Source: Actinomycetota bacterium (GTDB taxonomy: Bacteria; Actinomycetota; Coriobacteriia; Anaerosomatales; PHET01). Taken from it: 64,000 nt of DNA. The notes beneath the pieces are model-generated. The model was given only the letters and a program-made list of their open reading frames with translations, was not told where the DNA came from and did no database searches. This document shows positions 52,765-61,760 of this stretch, one piece after another (the stretch's first letter is position 1; the number at the start of each line of letters is the position of its first letter). The stretch spans positions 1 through 64,000 of the forward strand of contig JAJUJM010000002.1 of assembly GCA_029265315.1 (NCBI GenBank). The letters are read 5' to 3'. The translations under genes were made by a program, and so were the position numbers.

Positions 52765-54126
52765 ATGTACGGGTACCCAGAGGAGTTGGTCTCACTGTTC
52801 GCGGAGCGTGTCATCACCCGGGTCCTCGGGGTCCTGAACCGGCGGTATCTCGCGAGTGACCCCATCGAAGACGGATCGCTGCCGGTCCCTGAGCCGGGCA
52901 AGAGCTATGTGCTGTACGCGCACGTGCCGTTCTGTGAGCGTCTGTGCACGTACTGCTCGTTCAACCGCTTCCTCTACAAAGAGGACCGTGCGCGCGCCTA
53001 CTTCGCGGACCTCCGTTCCGAGATGCGCATGACCGCCGAGCTCGGTTATGACTTCCACTCGCTCTACATCGGAGGCGGAACCCCGACCATCCTGCCCGAC
53101 GAGCTCGCCGCCACCATCGACCTGGCCCGCGACCTGTTCCCCTCGATCACCGAGGTGTCTGCTGAGACGAGCCCGAACCACCTGTGTCCGGAACTGGTGA
53201 GCATGCTCGATGGCCGTGTGCAACGGCTCTCGGTCGGCATACAGAGTTTTGACGACCGGCTGCTTCGGCAGATGGACCGGTACGGCAAGTACGGCAGCGG
53301 GGACGAGGTGTTCGAACGCGTGGTCTCGGTCGCATCGGAGTTCCCGTCGTTCAACGTGGACATGATCTTCAACTTCCCAAGCCAGACCGAAGACGTACTC
53401 GCACACGACATCGAGCGCGTGAAGCAGACCGGGGCGAACCAGACCACCTTCTACCCCCTCATGGCCTCTCCTCTGCGCCGCAGAGAGCTCGCTCAATCCG
53501 TGGGCGACATCGACTATCCGCGCGAAGCGCGGTACTACGAGCTCATCTGCCGTGAACTAGCTCCCGAGTTCAAGCCTGCGAGCGCCTGGACGTTCTCGCG
53601 CGACCCCTCGACGATGATTGACGAATACATCGTGGACTACCCCGAGTACGTCGGGATCGGCTCGGGCGCACTCTCCTTCCTCGGGTATCGCTCGTACGGC
53701 AACACCTTCTCACTCGGGAAATACCACGAGCGCATAACCTCGGGCCGGATGAGCGTCGTCACCCGCGGGAGACGCTATGGCTTGCTGGGCCGGATGCGGT
53801 ACCGCTTCGTGACCGACCTGTTCGGGCTCAAGCTCGATACTCGACGCTTCCGACGGGACTTCGGTCTACCCGTCGAGGTCGGTCTGGCCGCAGAGCTCGC
53901 GTTCATGCATGCGGTCGGCGGCATCGCCACACACACGACCGACGAGATCACACTGACCGACAAGGGCCGCTATCTGCTGCTCGTGATCATGCGGGAGACT
54001 CTGGCACTCTCCAACGACGCACGCGACAGAGCCAGAGCCGAGCTTCCTCTTGACGAGCGCATCCTGCTGCTGGAAGGTGACACCTCGGCGATGGTTCCCG
54101 CGGAAGCGACTCTCGCCGCCTGCTGA
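52765..54126 (+). CDS. HemN/HemW-family radical SAM protein
   Basis: The 453-residue protein has the coproporphyrinogen-oxidase-like radical SAM core: YAHVPFCERLCTYCSFNRF (CxxxCxxC at about 57-64), YIGGGTPTILPDEL, and RLSVGIQSFDDRLLRQM. A HemN-type C-terminal winged region follows. It could be an oxygen-independent coproporphyrinogen oxidase (HemN), a heme chaperone (HemW), or a heme-degrading relative; these cannot be separated by eye. I begin at the ATG at 52765, since the longer frame starts inside the terminator. The ribosome-binding site is weak. It lies between the hydrogenase operon and its protease. Confidence 0.8.
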   Translation: MYGYPEELVSLFAERVITRVLGVLNRRYLASDPIEDGSLPVPEPGKSYVLYAHVPFCERLCTYCSFNRFLYKEDRARAYFADLRSEMRMTAELGYDFHSLYIGGGTPTILPDELAATIDLARDLFPSITEVSAETSPNHLCPELVSMLDGRVQRLSVGIQSFDDRLLRQMDRYGKYGSGDEVFERVVSVASEFPSFNVDMIFNFPSQTEDVLAHDIERVKQTGANQTTFYPLMASPLRRRELAQSVGDIDYPREARYYELICRELAPEFKPASAWTFSRDPSTMIDEYIVDYPEYVGIGSGALSFLGYRSYGNTFSLGKYHERITSGRMSVVTRGRRYGLLGRMRYRFVTDLFGLKLDTRRFRRDFGLPVEVGLAAELAFMHAVGGIATHTTDEITLTDKGRYLLLVIMRETLALSNDARDRARAELPLDERILLLEGDTSAMVPAEATLAAC

Positions 54127-54150
54127 CGCGACGCTTCTCGAAAGGGCCTG

Positions 54151-54735
54151 ATGACAGACGACATCCCCCGTATCCTCGTGATGGGGGTCGGCAACCCACT
54201 CATGCGCGACGAGGGCATCGGTCCTCGAGTCGCCGAGCTGCTGCTGGCCACCTATGAATTCCCCGGAAACATCGAGATCGTTGACGCCGGGACGATGGGC
54301 TACTCCATCCTCGACATGTTCCGGGGCGTCGACCACCTGATCGTCGTCGACGCAGTGCGAGATACGGGGCATCCGCCCGGAACGGTGCTCGTCTTAGGAC
54401 CTGATGATCTGGCGGACAGCCAGGTCATGCACTCACTCCACGACGTCAAGCTGGTCGACGTGCTGGGCGCTGCGGCGCTCGTCGACCGGGCCCCTCAGAC
54501 GGTCTGCATCGCCGTGCAGATAGATTCCATCGAGGAGTGGGTCCTTGAACTGTCACCGGCGTGTGAAGCCGCCTTGCCCTTGGCTGCCGGCGCGGTGCTC
54601 GACCAGCTCTCGGCCCTCGGCTTCGAGCCGAGCGTCCGCGACGGCGGGTCCGAAGTCCACAGCAGCATCATCGAGGCGCTCCGATCCTTCGCCCCCATGC
54701 CCGAGGAGTCGCTCACGCCTCAGTCGGACGACTGA
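54151..54735 (+). CDS. hyaD: Hydrogenase maturation endopeptidase
   Basis: These proteases remove the C-terminal peptide of the large subunit after metal insertion. The 194-residue protein has the signature ILVMGVGNPLMRDEGIGPRV with the nickel-sensing Glu (about residue 21), then VDAGTMGYSILDMF and VVDAVRDTGHPPGT. It is 24 nt after the HemN-like gene. It most likely acts on the nearby group-1 large subunit, as the group-3b one ends at His and needs none. Its 3' end overlaps the convergent transketolase gene by 16 bp. Confidence 0.93.
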   Translation: MTDDIPRILVMGVGNPLMRDEGIGPRVAELLLATYEFPGNIEIVDAGTMGYSILDMFRGVDHLIVVDAVRDTGHPPGTVLVLGPDDLADSQVMHSLHDVKLVDVLGAAALVDRAPQTVCIAVQIDSIEEWVLELSPACEAALPLAAGAVLDQLSALGFEPSVRDGGSEVHSSIIEALRSFAPMPEESLTPQSDD

Positions 54736-56654
54736 ACGTGCATCGCACGAGCTCGCCGGACCACACCGGCGATGCCTCCGATGTCCAGTCCGGCCCTCTT
54801 CAGCAGTTCATCGCTCGGTCCTGAGGGCTGGAACCCATCCACGCCATGGCGAACGAGCGGCACCGCCGCCCCGCTGTCCGCAAGCCACTGAGCGACAGAG
54901 GCCCCGAGCCCAGTGCGCACATTGTGGTCCTCGACGGTTACGATCACCGGCGTCGCACAGGCCATCTGCATGGCCTGGTCATCGAGCGCGAGCGGGCACG
55001 CGACGATGCCGACCCCGACCTCTGTCCCCTCTGCCCGCAGCTGGTCGGCGGCCGCCACCGCCGCACCTGCCACCGTCCCCATGACCAGCACGCTCGCATC
55101 CGACCCCTCACGGGCCCAGACGATGTCTCCGTACGTGAACGCGTAGTCCTCCCCGAACAGCGGCGACCCGTCCGAATCCCGGACCACCGGCAGCTTGCTG
55201 CGTCCCATCGCGACCGCCACGCAACCCTGCATGGCGGCAGCTGCCCGGATGGCCCGGTCGGTCTGGTTCGGGTCCGCCGGCACGATGACCTTCCACCCGA
55301 AGAACTCTCGGAACGCTCCGACGTAATCAAGACACTGGTGGGTCTTGCCGTCCTCACCCACGTCGAGCCCGCAGTGCGTGAGCACGAGTTTGAGCGCGGC
55401 TCCGTTGAGATCATTGAGACGCTGCTGGTTGTACGCCTCGTCCACACCGAAGACGCCGAAGTCGGCCCAGAACGTCAGTACCCCCCGCACGGTCGAGCAA
55501 GCCCCCGCTGCGGTGGCGGCGTTGTGCTCCCCGACCCCACATTGCACGAATCCCTCAGGACGCACGCGCGCGAATCCATCCGTCTTGACCGAAATGGCGA
55601 GGTCGCAGTCGAACACCGCGATGGGTAGGTCCGGATTCGCCGCGGCCAAGTCGACGAGTGCGGCACCCCATGCGCTTCGGTTGTCGACCCGCTCATCGGC
55701 CCCATACGTACGCGGATTCCCGGGCTCGACAGACACCACCGGTGTCCGATGCGGCAAGGGCTCGACTCCGCACTTCGTCGCGCGACGGACGACAGCGGCG
55801 GCGAGGGCTTCGGTGCTCGACCCGAGCTCGCTTGTCGCCCTCATGTACTCGTCCCGGGTGAGACCTCGTCCGTGGAACTCGGCCACCCCCTCCATGAAGG
55901 AGACCCCTTTCCCGATCACCGTGTGTGCGAGTACCACGCTTGGTACACCGTCATCGATCGCGCGCAAGAGCGCATCGTGGAGCGCGACCATGTCGTGACC
56001 GTCGCACTCGTACACCTGCCACCCGTCCGCCGCCCAGACCTCTGCGAGCGAAACCGGCATGACGTCTTCGGTGCGACCTGAGATCTGGATCCCGTTCCAG
56101 TCGACGACCGCAGTGAGGGCGCCAAGTCCCTCCTTCGAAGCGAGCCGCCTGGCTTCAGCGACCTGACCTTTCATCTGCTCACCATCTGACATCGCCACGA
56201 ACGTGTGCCACTCCGCTCCGGTGAGCCGTGCCCCGATGGCCAGTCCGACACCGGCCGAGAGCCCCTGCCCTAGGTTGCCGGTCGACCATTCGATTCCCGG
56301 CACCGCGCGCTCGACATGACCCTCGAAGACGCTGCCGGTCTGTCGGAAGTGGGCCTCGAGCTCCTCAGGCGGGAAGAAGCCCGCGTATGCCAGCGCGGCG
56401 TACACACCCGGTGATGTGTGGCCGTGAGAGACGACGATCCTGTCGCGTCCCTCCCAGCGGGGCTCGTCGGGCCTCAGGCGCGCCGTACCGACGAGAAGGG
56501 TGTATATCTCCATGGACGAGAGCGAGCCGCCGGGGTGTCCCGAGGCCGCCACCGAGGTGGCGGTCAGCACGGTGGAGCGGGCACGGTGCGCGCGCATCTC
56601 AAGCTCGCGCAAGTCATCATCGGACAACGGTTCAGTCAAACCGGCGTTGAGCAT
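54720..56654 (-). CDS. tkt: Transketolase (full length)
   Basis: Transketolase moves two-carbon units in the pentose phosphate pathway using thiamine diphosphate. The 644-residue protein has the N-terminal SVAASGHPGGSLSSME, TPP/Mg motif VAMSDGEQMKGQVAEA, and the pyrimidine-binding middle domain with CGVGEHNAATAAGACS. The C-terminal domain is present. I chose the ATG at 56654, giving family length; the open frame runs further upstream through the divergent gene. The pattern is also like DXS/TktAB-type two-half enzymes but fused. Confidence 0.93.
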   Translation of the reverse strand: MLNAGLTEPLSDDDLRELEMRAHRARSTVLTATSVAASGHPGGSLSSMEIYTLLVGTARLRPDEPRWEGRDRIVVSHGHTSPGVYAALAYAGFFPPEELEAHFRQTGSVFEGHVERAVPGIEWSTGNLGQGLSAGVGLAIGARLTGAEWHTFVAMSDGEQMKGQVAEARRLASKEGLGALTAVVDWNGIQISGRTEDVMPVSLAEVWAADGWQVYECDGHDMVALHDALLRAIDDGVPSVVLAHTVIGKGVSFMEGVAEFHGRGLTRDEYMRATSELGSSTEALAAAVVRRATKCGVEPLPHRTPVVSVEPGNPRTYGADERVDNRSAWGAALVDLAAANPDLPIAVFDCDLAISVKTDGFARVRPEGFVQCGVGEHNAATAAGACSTVRGVLTFWADFGVFGVDEAYNQQRLNDLNGAALKLVLTHCGLDVGEDGKTHQCLDYVGAFREFFGWKVIVPADPNQTDRAIRAAAAMQGCVAVAMGRSKLPVVRDSDGSPLFGEDYAFTYGDIVWAREGSDASVLVMGTVAGAAVAAADQLRAEGTEVGVGIVACPLALDDQAMQMACATPVIVTVEDHNVRTGLGASVAQWLADSGAAVPLVRHGVDGFQPSGPSDELLKRAGLDIGGIAGVVRRARAMHVQSSD

Positions 56655-56761
56655 GTGGCGCCTCGATTCGATGTGGCCAGGAGGAAGAAGGGAGCGTCTG
56701 ACGCGATACACTGACATGGTCGTACTGGTCTCACCAGAGTATTCCCGACGAGAGGCAGCGA

Positions 56762-57577
56762 ATGCGCACCGTGCTTGACACCGCCCGTGACGCGGCGCTC
56801 GCAGGCGGCGAGGTGCTCCGTCGACGTGCAGGAGACACCGGCATGGTGCGCTCCAAGGGCTCCGCCACTGATTTCGTGACGGAAGCCGACATCGCCTCCG
56901 GCGTCGCTGTGGTCCAGGCCATCCTTTCTGCTGATCCAAAGGCGCGCGTGCTGGTCGAAGAGCCCGAGGTGTGCGAACAGCTCGGTGTGGAGCCGGGGAC
57001 CCTCGACGACGACGAGGTCTGGGTCGTCGATCCTCTGGACGGCACGACGTCGTTCCTGCACGGCTTTCCCTGTTACTCCGTCTCGGTCGCCCTCGTCCGC
57101 GAAGGTCGTCCGGTCGCTGGCGCCGTCCACAACGCGGCGTCCGCCGAGTTGTTCTCGGCTGCCGTGGGTCACGGTTCACATCTCTCAGGGACGCGGATAA
57201 CCGTCTCTCGCGCGGCGAAGGTCTCCGAGGCCCTGCTCGTGACCGGCTTTCCCTACGACCGCGGCACCCCGCTCGACCGTCAGCTCGCGGTGCTCGCACG
57301 CTTCCTGCGCGCGCCCGTCCATGGCATCCGCCGAGACGGATCGGCAGCGGTGGACTGTTGCCACGTCGCCTCAGGGCGCGCCGACGGGTTCTGGGAGTAC
57401 GCGCTCAAGCCCTGGGACATGGCGGCCGGAGCCATCATCTGCGCTGAGGCCGGTGCTCGCGTGACCGATGTCGCAGGCGAAGCGTGGACGACAGCGAGTG
57501 AGAGCATCTGCGTCGCCAACCCGACGTTGCACACTCAGATGATCGAGGTGATCGCAGCCGCCGAAGCGCTCGCCTAG
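56762..57577 (+). CDS. Inositol monophosphatase family protein
   Basis: The 271-residue protein has the metal site EEP (about residue 65), VVDPLDGTTSFLHGFP at 91-106, and the second motif WDMAAGAIICAEAGA. Members hydrolyse inositol phosphate, fructose-1,6-bisphosphate, or 3'-phosphoadenosine phosphate. The substrate cannot be chosen here. It is divergent from tkt (107-bp gap). Its TAG stop shares CTAG with the convergent hemY-like stop. Confidence 0.9.
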   Translation: MRTVLDTARDAALAGGEVLRRRAGDTGMVRSKGSATDFVTEADIASGVAVVQAILSADPKARVLVEEPEVCEQLGVEPGTLDDDEVWVVDPLDGTTSFLHGFPCYSVSVALVREGRPVAGAVHNAASAELFSAAVGHGSHLSGTRITVSRAAKVSEALLVTGFPYDRGTPLDRQLAVLARFLRAPVHGIRRDGSAAVDCCHVASGRADGFWEYALKPWDMAAGAIICAEAGARVTDVAGEAWTTASESICVANPTLHTQMIEVIAAAEALA

Positions 57578-59085
57578 TAGACGCGCTTCTCCTCCACGGT
57601 GTCCTCTTCCAGTGCGATCCCCCACTCAGCGAGGACCTTCGCGACACCTTTCTCACCGCTCTCGATGCAGTTGGGCAGACCGACCCCACGATACGAACCG
57701 CCGGCGAACGCGAGCCCCGGGATCTGGGCGCACCTCTCCTCGATCTGGGCCACGCGGTCAAGATGCCCGAGCGTGTATTGCGGCATCCCGCCCTCCCAGC
57801 GGAAGACCCGGGCGAACAAGGGCTCCGCGTCCGGATTGACGCCCACGATCGAACGAAGCTCTGAAAGCACCAGTTCCACCAGTGCGTCGTCAGTCCTGTC
57901 GAGCATCTCCTGGTTGTGCGGCCCTCCCACGAATCCGCGGAACAGCACCTTGCCCTGCGGTGCGCGGCCGGGCCACTTCGTCGACGAGTAGGTAGCGGCG
58001 AGCAGTGCCCTGTTCTCCACCAGCGGACACAGGACACCGAACGCGTCCATGTCGACGCCGACCTCGCCCTCACGAAACGCCACCGAGACCGTCGCAGACG
58101 ACGAGGTGGGAATCGCGGCGAGGTTGTCCGCTATCTCAGCGTCGAGCTGCCTGGCGATGCGTTCGGCCGCCCACGACTCGGTGGCCACGATCAGCGCATC
58201 GCCCTCCACCTGGGAGCCGTCGTCGAGCGTCACCTCGAATCCGCTGGCCGTACGCACGGCCGCGGTCACCGTCACGCCGGTGCGGATGTTGTCACGGCCC
58301 GCTCCATCAGCCATCGCCTCCGGGAGCTCGGCCATGCCGTTCACGAACGAGGTGAAGAACGTGCGCGGCTTCTCGCCCGGCTTGGGCGGGTACTTCCTGC
58401 GCATCTCCTCGACCTTCTTGCGGGCAGCGAGGAAGCCGCGCATCAGTGACCCGTACGTCTGCTCCATCTCAAGAAGGCGCGGGAACGTCGCGGCGAGCGA
58501 CATGACCGCGGGGTCGGATGCGTGAACACCGCCGACCAGCGGTTCAGCCAAGCGATCGAGGCACTCGCGACCCATGCGCCGGACCACGAAGCTCTCGAGC
58601 GTCTCGTCGTTGAACGCGCCGGTCGGCACTTCCTTCTTGGGAATCAGCAGGTCCATGGCCATCCGGAACTTGCCCGGCCATGAGAACAGTCCCGTCGTGG
58701 CGAACGGCACGAACTTGGTCGGCGCGAACATCATCACACCGTCCGGCATCTCGAACAGGCGGCCCCGCGAGAGGATCAGCGTCTTCTTGCGCGAGTCATC
58801 GGTCGGAAGCTCGTCATCGAAGATGCCGAGCAGCTTGGCGATGCGGTGAACGGCGGGCTTCTCTGTGAGGAAGCAATCGGGGCCGCCGTCCACGATGAAG
58901 CGTGCACCTGCCTTCACGGGGTCCCACTCGTCTGCGACGATCTCGGTGGCCACCTTGCCACCGACGCGACCGTCCTTCTCGAGCAACACGAACTCGATGT
59001 CATGTCCTTCATCGGCGGCGCGCCGGACCTTGTACGCCGCTCCCAGACCCGCGACCCCGCCCCCGATGATGATGACACGCTTCAC
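57574..59085 (-). CDS. hemY: HemY-type protoporphyrinogen/coproporphyrinogen oxidase, copy 1
   Basis: The enzyme oxidises a porphyrinogen ring with FAD. The 503-residue protein starts MKRVIIIGGGVAGLGAAYKV (dinucleotide-binding GxGxxG) and has GRVGGKVATEI, PLVGGVHASDP and the C-terminal AGGSYRGVGLPNCIESGEK. Starting at the GTG at 59085 puts GGAAGG 7 nt upstream. It is a tandem paralogue of the next gene. Whether it is HemY (protoporphyrin route) or CgoX (coproporphyrin route) is not settled. Confidence 0.9.
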   Translation of the reverse strand: MKRVIIIGGGVAGLGAAYKVRRAADEGHDIEFVLLEKDGRVGGKVATEIVADEWDPVKAGARFIVDGGPDCFLTEKPAVHRIAKLLGIFDDELPTDDSRKKTLILSRGRLFEMPDGVMMFAPTKFVPFATTGLFSWPGKFRMAMDLLIPKKEVPTGAFNDETLESFVVRRMGRECLDRLAEPLVGGVHASDPAVMSLAATFPRLLEMEQTYGSLMRGFLAARKKVEEMRRKYPPKPGEKPRTFFTSFVNGMAELPEAMADGAGRDNIRTGVTVTAAVRTASGFEVTLDDGSQVEGDALIVATESWAAERIARQLDAEIADNLAAIPTSSSATVSVAFREGEVGVDMDAFGVLCPLVENRALLAATYSSTKWPGRAPQGKVLFRGFVGGPHNQEMLDRTDDALVELVLSELRSIVGVNPDAEPLFARVFRWEGGMPQYTLGHLDRVAQIEERCAQIPGLAFAGGSYRGVGLPNCIESGEKGVAKVLAEWGIALEEDTVEEKRVY

Positions 59086-59184
59086 GTGTGTACCTTCCTT
59101 CGTCGCGTTCCAGCACAGGTGCGTTGACGAGCGTCTTGCGTTGAGCGGTGGACACGCACTCGGCATCAAGCGCAGGTACGCTCT

Positions 59185-60699
59185 CTACCAGATGCGCTTC
59201 TCTTCCACCGAGTCCTCGGCCAGCGTGATGCCGAAGTCCCCCAAGACCTTGCTCACCGCCTTCTCGCCGCTCTCGAGACAGTTGGGAACGCCCACGCCGC
59301 GGTAGCTGCCACCCGCAAGACCCAGACCGCGCTGAGCGCCCACCGTCCGCTCGATCTCGTCAACCCGGTCGAGGTGGCCGATCGTGTACTGCGGCATGCC
59401 CAGCGTCCATCGGAACACGCGCGCGAACAGCGGCTTCGCGTCCGCCCTGAGCCCCAGCATCTCGACGAGTTGGGTGCGTACGATCTCGATGAGCTCATCA
59501 TCGCTCTTGTCCATGATCTCCTGGTTATGGGGACCGCCGACGAAGCCCCTGAGCAGGACGCGCTCGGCCGGCGCACGATCTGGCCACTTGGATGAGGACA
59601 TGGTCACCGCCATGACCGGGCGATGCTCAACGAGCGGCACCAGGATTCCGAAGAACCTCGTGTCGAACGGACAGTCCTCGGCCCGGAACGCCATCGGCAC
59701 GGTCGCTGACGACGAGAATGGGATCGAGTCGAGCAGCTCGGCCAAGCGGGCATCAAGGTCCCCCAGCAACCGGCGGGTGGCCCACGCCGGAGTCGCGATG
59801 ATGACGGCATCGCCGGAGAGTTCAGTGCCATCGGACAACGTGACGAGCCAGCTACCATCGGGCTGTCGCATGACGTGTGACGCGGCCACGCCGACACGGA
59901 TGCGGTCACGTCCCGCTGCATCGGCCAGCCTATCGGTGAAGAACTGCATGCCGTCATGGAAGCTTGAGAAGAACGTGAAGCGCTTGGCGCCGGGCTTCGG
60001 CGGGTGCTTGCGACGCTGTTCCTCGACGAGCTTGCGCTGGTGCAGGAAGCCCCTGATCAGTGAACCGAACTGCTGCTCCATCTCCAGGAGGTTCGGGAAG
60101 GTCGCCGCTAGCGACATCTGCGCAGGGTCCGACGCATGGACACCGCCCACGAGCGGTTCTGCCAGCCGGTCGAGCGATTCGCGGCCCATGCGTCTGACGA
60201 CGAAGCTCTCGAGGGTCTCGTCGTGCTGCTGCGCGGTCTCCCCCTCGGCCCACTTCTCCTTGCGAGGTATGACGAGGTCAAGGGCCATACGGAACTTCGC
60301 CGGCCACGAATACAGGTTCGTCGTGGCGAGGGGAACCAGTTTCGTCGGAGCGAACATCATGATGCCGTCAGGGAGCTCGATGAGCTTGTCCCCCTTCAGG
60401 ATGAGCGTCTTCTTGTTCTCGTCGCAGGTCCGGACCTCATCGTCGAAGATGCCGAGCATCTTGGCCACCCGGTGCACACCGGGCTTCGAGGTGATGAAGG
60501 CGTCCGAACCGCCGTCGACGATGTAGCGCTCACCGGTCTCGGGGTCATCCACCAGCTCAGTGACCAGACATCCGCCCAGACGCTCCTCTCTCTCGATGAG
60601 CGTGAACGAGACGTCGTGTCCCGCATCAGCCGACCTGCGGACCTTGTAAGCGGCGCCGAGCCCGGCAACTCCACCGCCGATGATGATGACGTGCTTCAT
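59185..60699 (-). CDS. hemY: HemY-type oxidase, copy 2
   Basis: The 504-residue protein is closely similar to copy 1 throughout: MKHVIIIGGGVAGLGAAYKV, PLVGGVHASDPAQMSLAATF and AGGSYRGVGVPNCLESGEK. Key differences are in the middle and in the residues around 20-40. Both genes look intact, so neither is an obvious pseudogene. It lies between hemH and copy 1 in the heme operon. Two tandem copies suggest specialisation, for example different substrates, electron acceptors or oxygen levels. Confidence 0.9.
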   Translation of the reverse strand: MKHVIIIGGGVAGLGAAYKVRRSADAGHDVSFTLIEREERLGGCLVTELVDDPETGERYIVDGGSDAFITSKPGVHRVAKMLGIFDDEVRTCDENKKTLILKGDKLIELPDGIMMFAPTKLVPLATTNLYSWPAKFRMALDLVIPRKEKWAEGETAQQHDETLESFVVRRMGRESLDRLAEPLVGGVHASDPAQMSLAATFPNLLEMEQQFGSLIRGFLHQRKLVEEQRRKHPPKPGAKRFTFFSSFHDGMQFFTDRLADAAGRDRIRVGVAASHVMRQPDGSWLVTLSDGTELSGDAVIIATPAWATRRLLGDLDARLAELLDSIPFSSSATVPMAFRAEDCPFDTRFFGILVPLVEHRPVMAVTMSSSKWPDRAPAERVLLRGFVGGPHNQEIMDKSDDELIEIVRTQLVEMLGLRADAKPLFARVFRWTLGMPQYTIGHLDRVDEIERTVGAQRGLGLAGGSYRGVGVPNCLESGEKAVSKVLGDFGITLAEDSVEEKRIW

Positions 60700-60776
60700 G
60701 TGTGTGAATGCCTCTCTACCCTGAGTCGTCCCGGGAACCAGCGCGTGCCGGCGCGCTGTGCTGATACAGAACCGGC

Positions 60777-61760
60777 CTAGAGCAACTCGAGCACGGACCT
60801 CGCCATGGCTTCAACGACGGCGTCGTCGTCATTGGGCGCAGGGGCCCGCATGAACTCCAGACCGACATCCAACGCATTGCCCGCAGCCACGATATCGAGG
60901 TCGTAGAGCGTCTCCATGTGGTCTGTCAGGAAGCCCAGCGGAACCACCACGAGTCCATGAGCGCCAGCACGTTTCACTGCTGCTATGAGGTCGTCGATGT
61001 CCGGGCCCAGCCAAGCGCCGGGCTTGTTCCCTTCGGACTGGAACACCAAGAACCACGGCCTAGGCGGCTCCGTCGAGCCGAACGCCGAGAAGTCCTCGAA
61101 GAGAGGAGGTCCCGCCGCCTCGCTTCCGGGATCGAGGCCGAGCTGCATGGTCACCTCATCGGCCACTCTACGCAGGCCGGCGACGTACGGATCATCCTCC
61201 GCCAGATCGCTCTCGGGGAGACTGTGCGCCGTGAACGCCAGGACGAGCCCTTCGTTGTTCTCGACCTCGTTCAGGGTCGCCGCCGCCGACATCGCGTAGA
61301 AATGAGCGAATTCGTCAAGCTCGGAGACCAACCCGGCCTCGACGATCTCCACTCCTCCCAGTTCAGCGACGGCCGCGTCGATCGCCTCGCGATACGCGCC
61401 GTGTGCGACCTTGCTCTCGAACGGCGACAGAGAGACCGTGACGACCCTCGTGCACCCCTTGTCCTTGAGGTCGCGGAGCGCATCGGCGATGTAGGGCTTC
61501 CAGTAGCGCATCCCCACCGCCACAGGGATCTCGTGCCCGGAATCGGCCAAGGCGCTCTTCAGCTTCATCGCGATCGCACGCGCGATCTCGTTGAGGGGCG
61601 AAGCGCCACCGATGGCCAGGTACCGATTACACACACGCTGCACAAGCTCCTCAGAGGGCTCACGCCCCATGAGGTTGCACATGAAAGGCGAGACGGCCTC
61701 CAGGCTGTCAGGTCCGCCGAATCCGGTGAGAAGCACTCCCGTGGACGCCATCGCGGTCAC
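60777..61760 (-). CDS. hemH: Ferrochelatase (HemH/CpfC)
   Basis: Ferrochelatase inserts iron into the porphyrin. The 327-residue protein has the metal-insertion His in VLAFTAHSLPESDL, YWKPYIADAL, and the late GFLTDHMETLYDLDIVA. It is the short Gram-positive type and has no C-terminal Cys cluster. In this lineage it may act on coproporphyrin III (CpfC); no chdC/hemQ is in the window. The GTG start overlaps the hemE stop as GTGA. Confidence 0.93.
   Translation of the reverse strand: MTAMASTGVLLTGFGGPDSLEAVSPFMCNLMGREPSEELVQRVCNRYLAIGGASPLNEIARAIAMKLKSALADSGHEIPVAVGMRYWKPYIADALRDLKDKGCTRVVTVSLSPFESKVAHGAYREAIDAAVAELGGVEIVEAGLVSELDEFAHFYAMSAAATLNEVENNEGLVLAFTAHSLPESDLAEDDPYVAGLRRVADEVTMQLGLDPGSEAAGPPLFEDFSAFGSTEPPRPWFLVFQSEGNKPGAWLGPDIDDLIAAVKRAGAHGLVVVPLGFLTDHMETLYDLDIVAAGNALDVGLEFMRAPAPNDDDAVVEAMARSVLELL

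Noticed and set aside
56655-57299. Extended transketolase start giving 859 residues
   Set aside because: The extra 215 residues are Arg-rich shadow sequence antisense to the inositol-phosphatase-family gene; family length is reached from the ATG at 56654.
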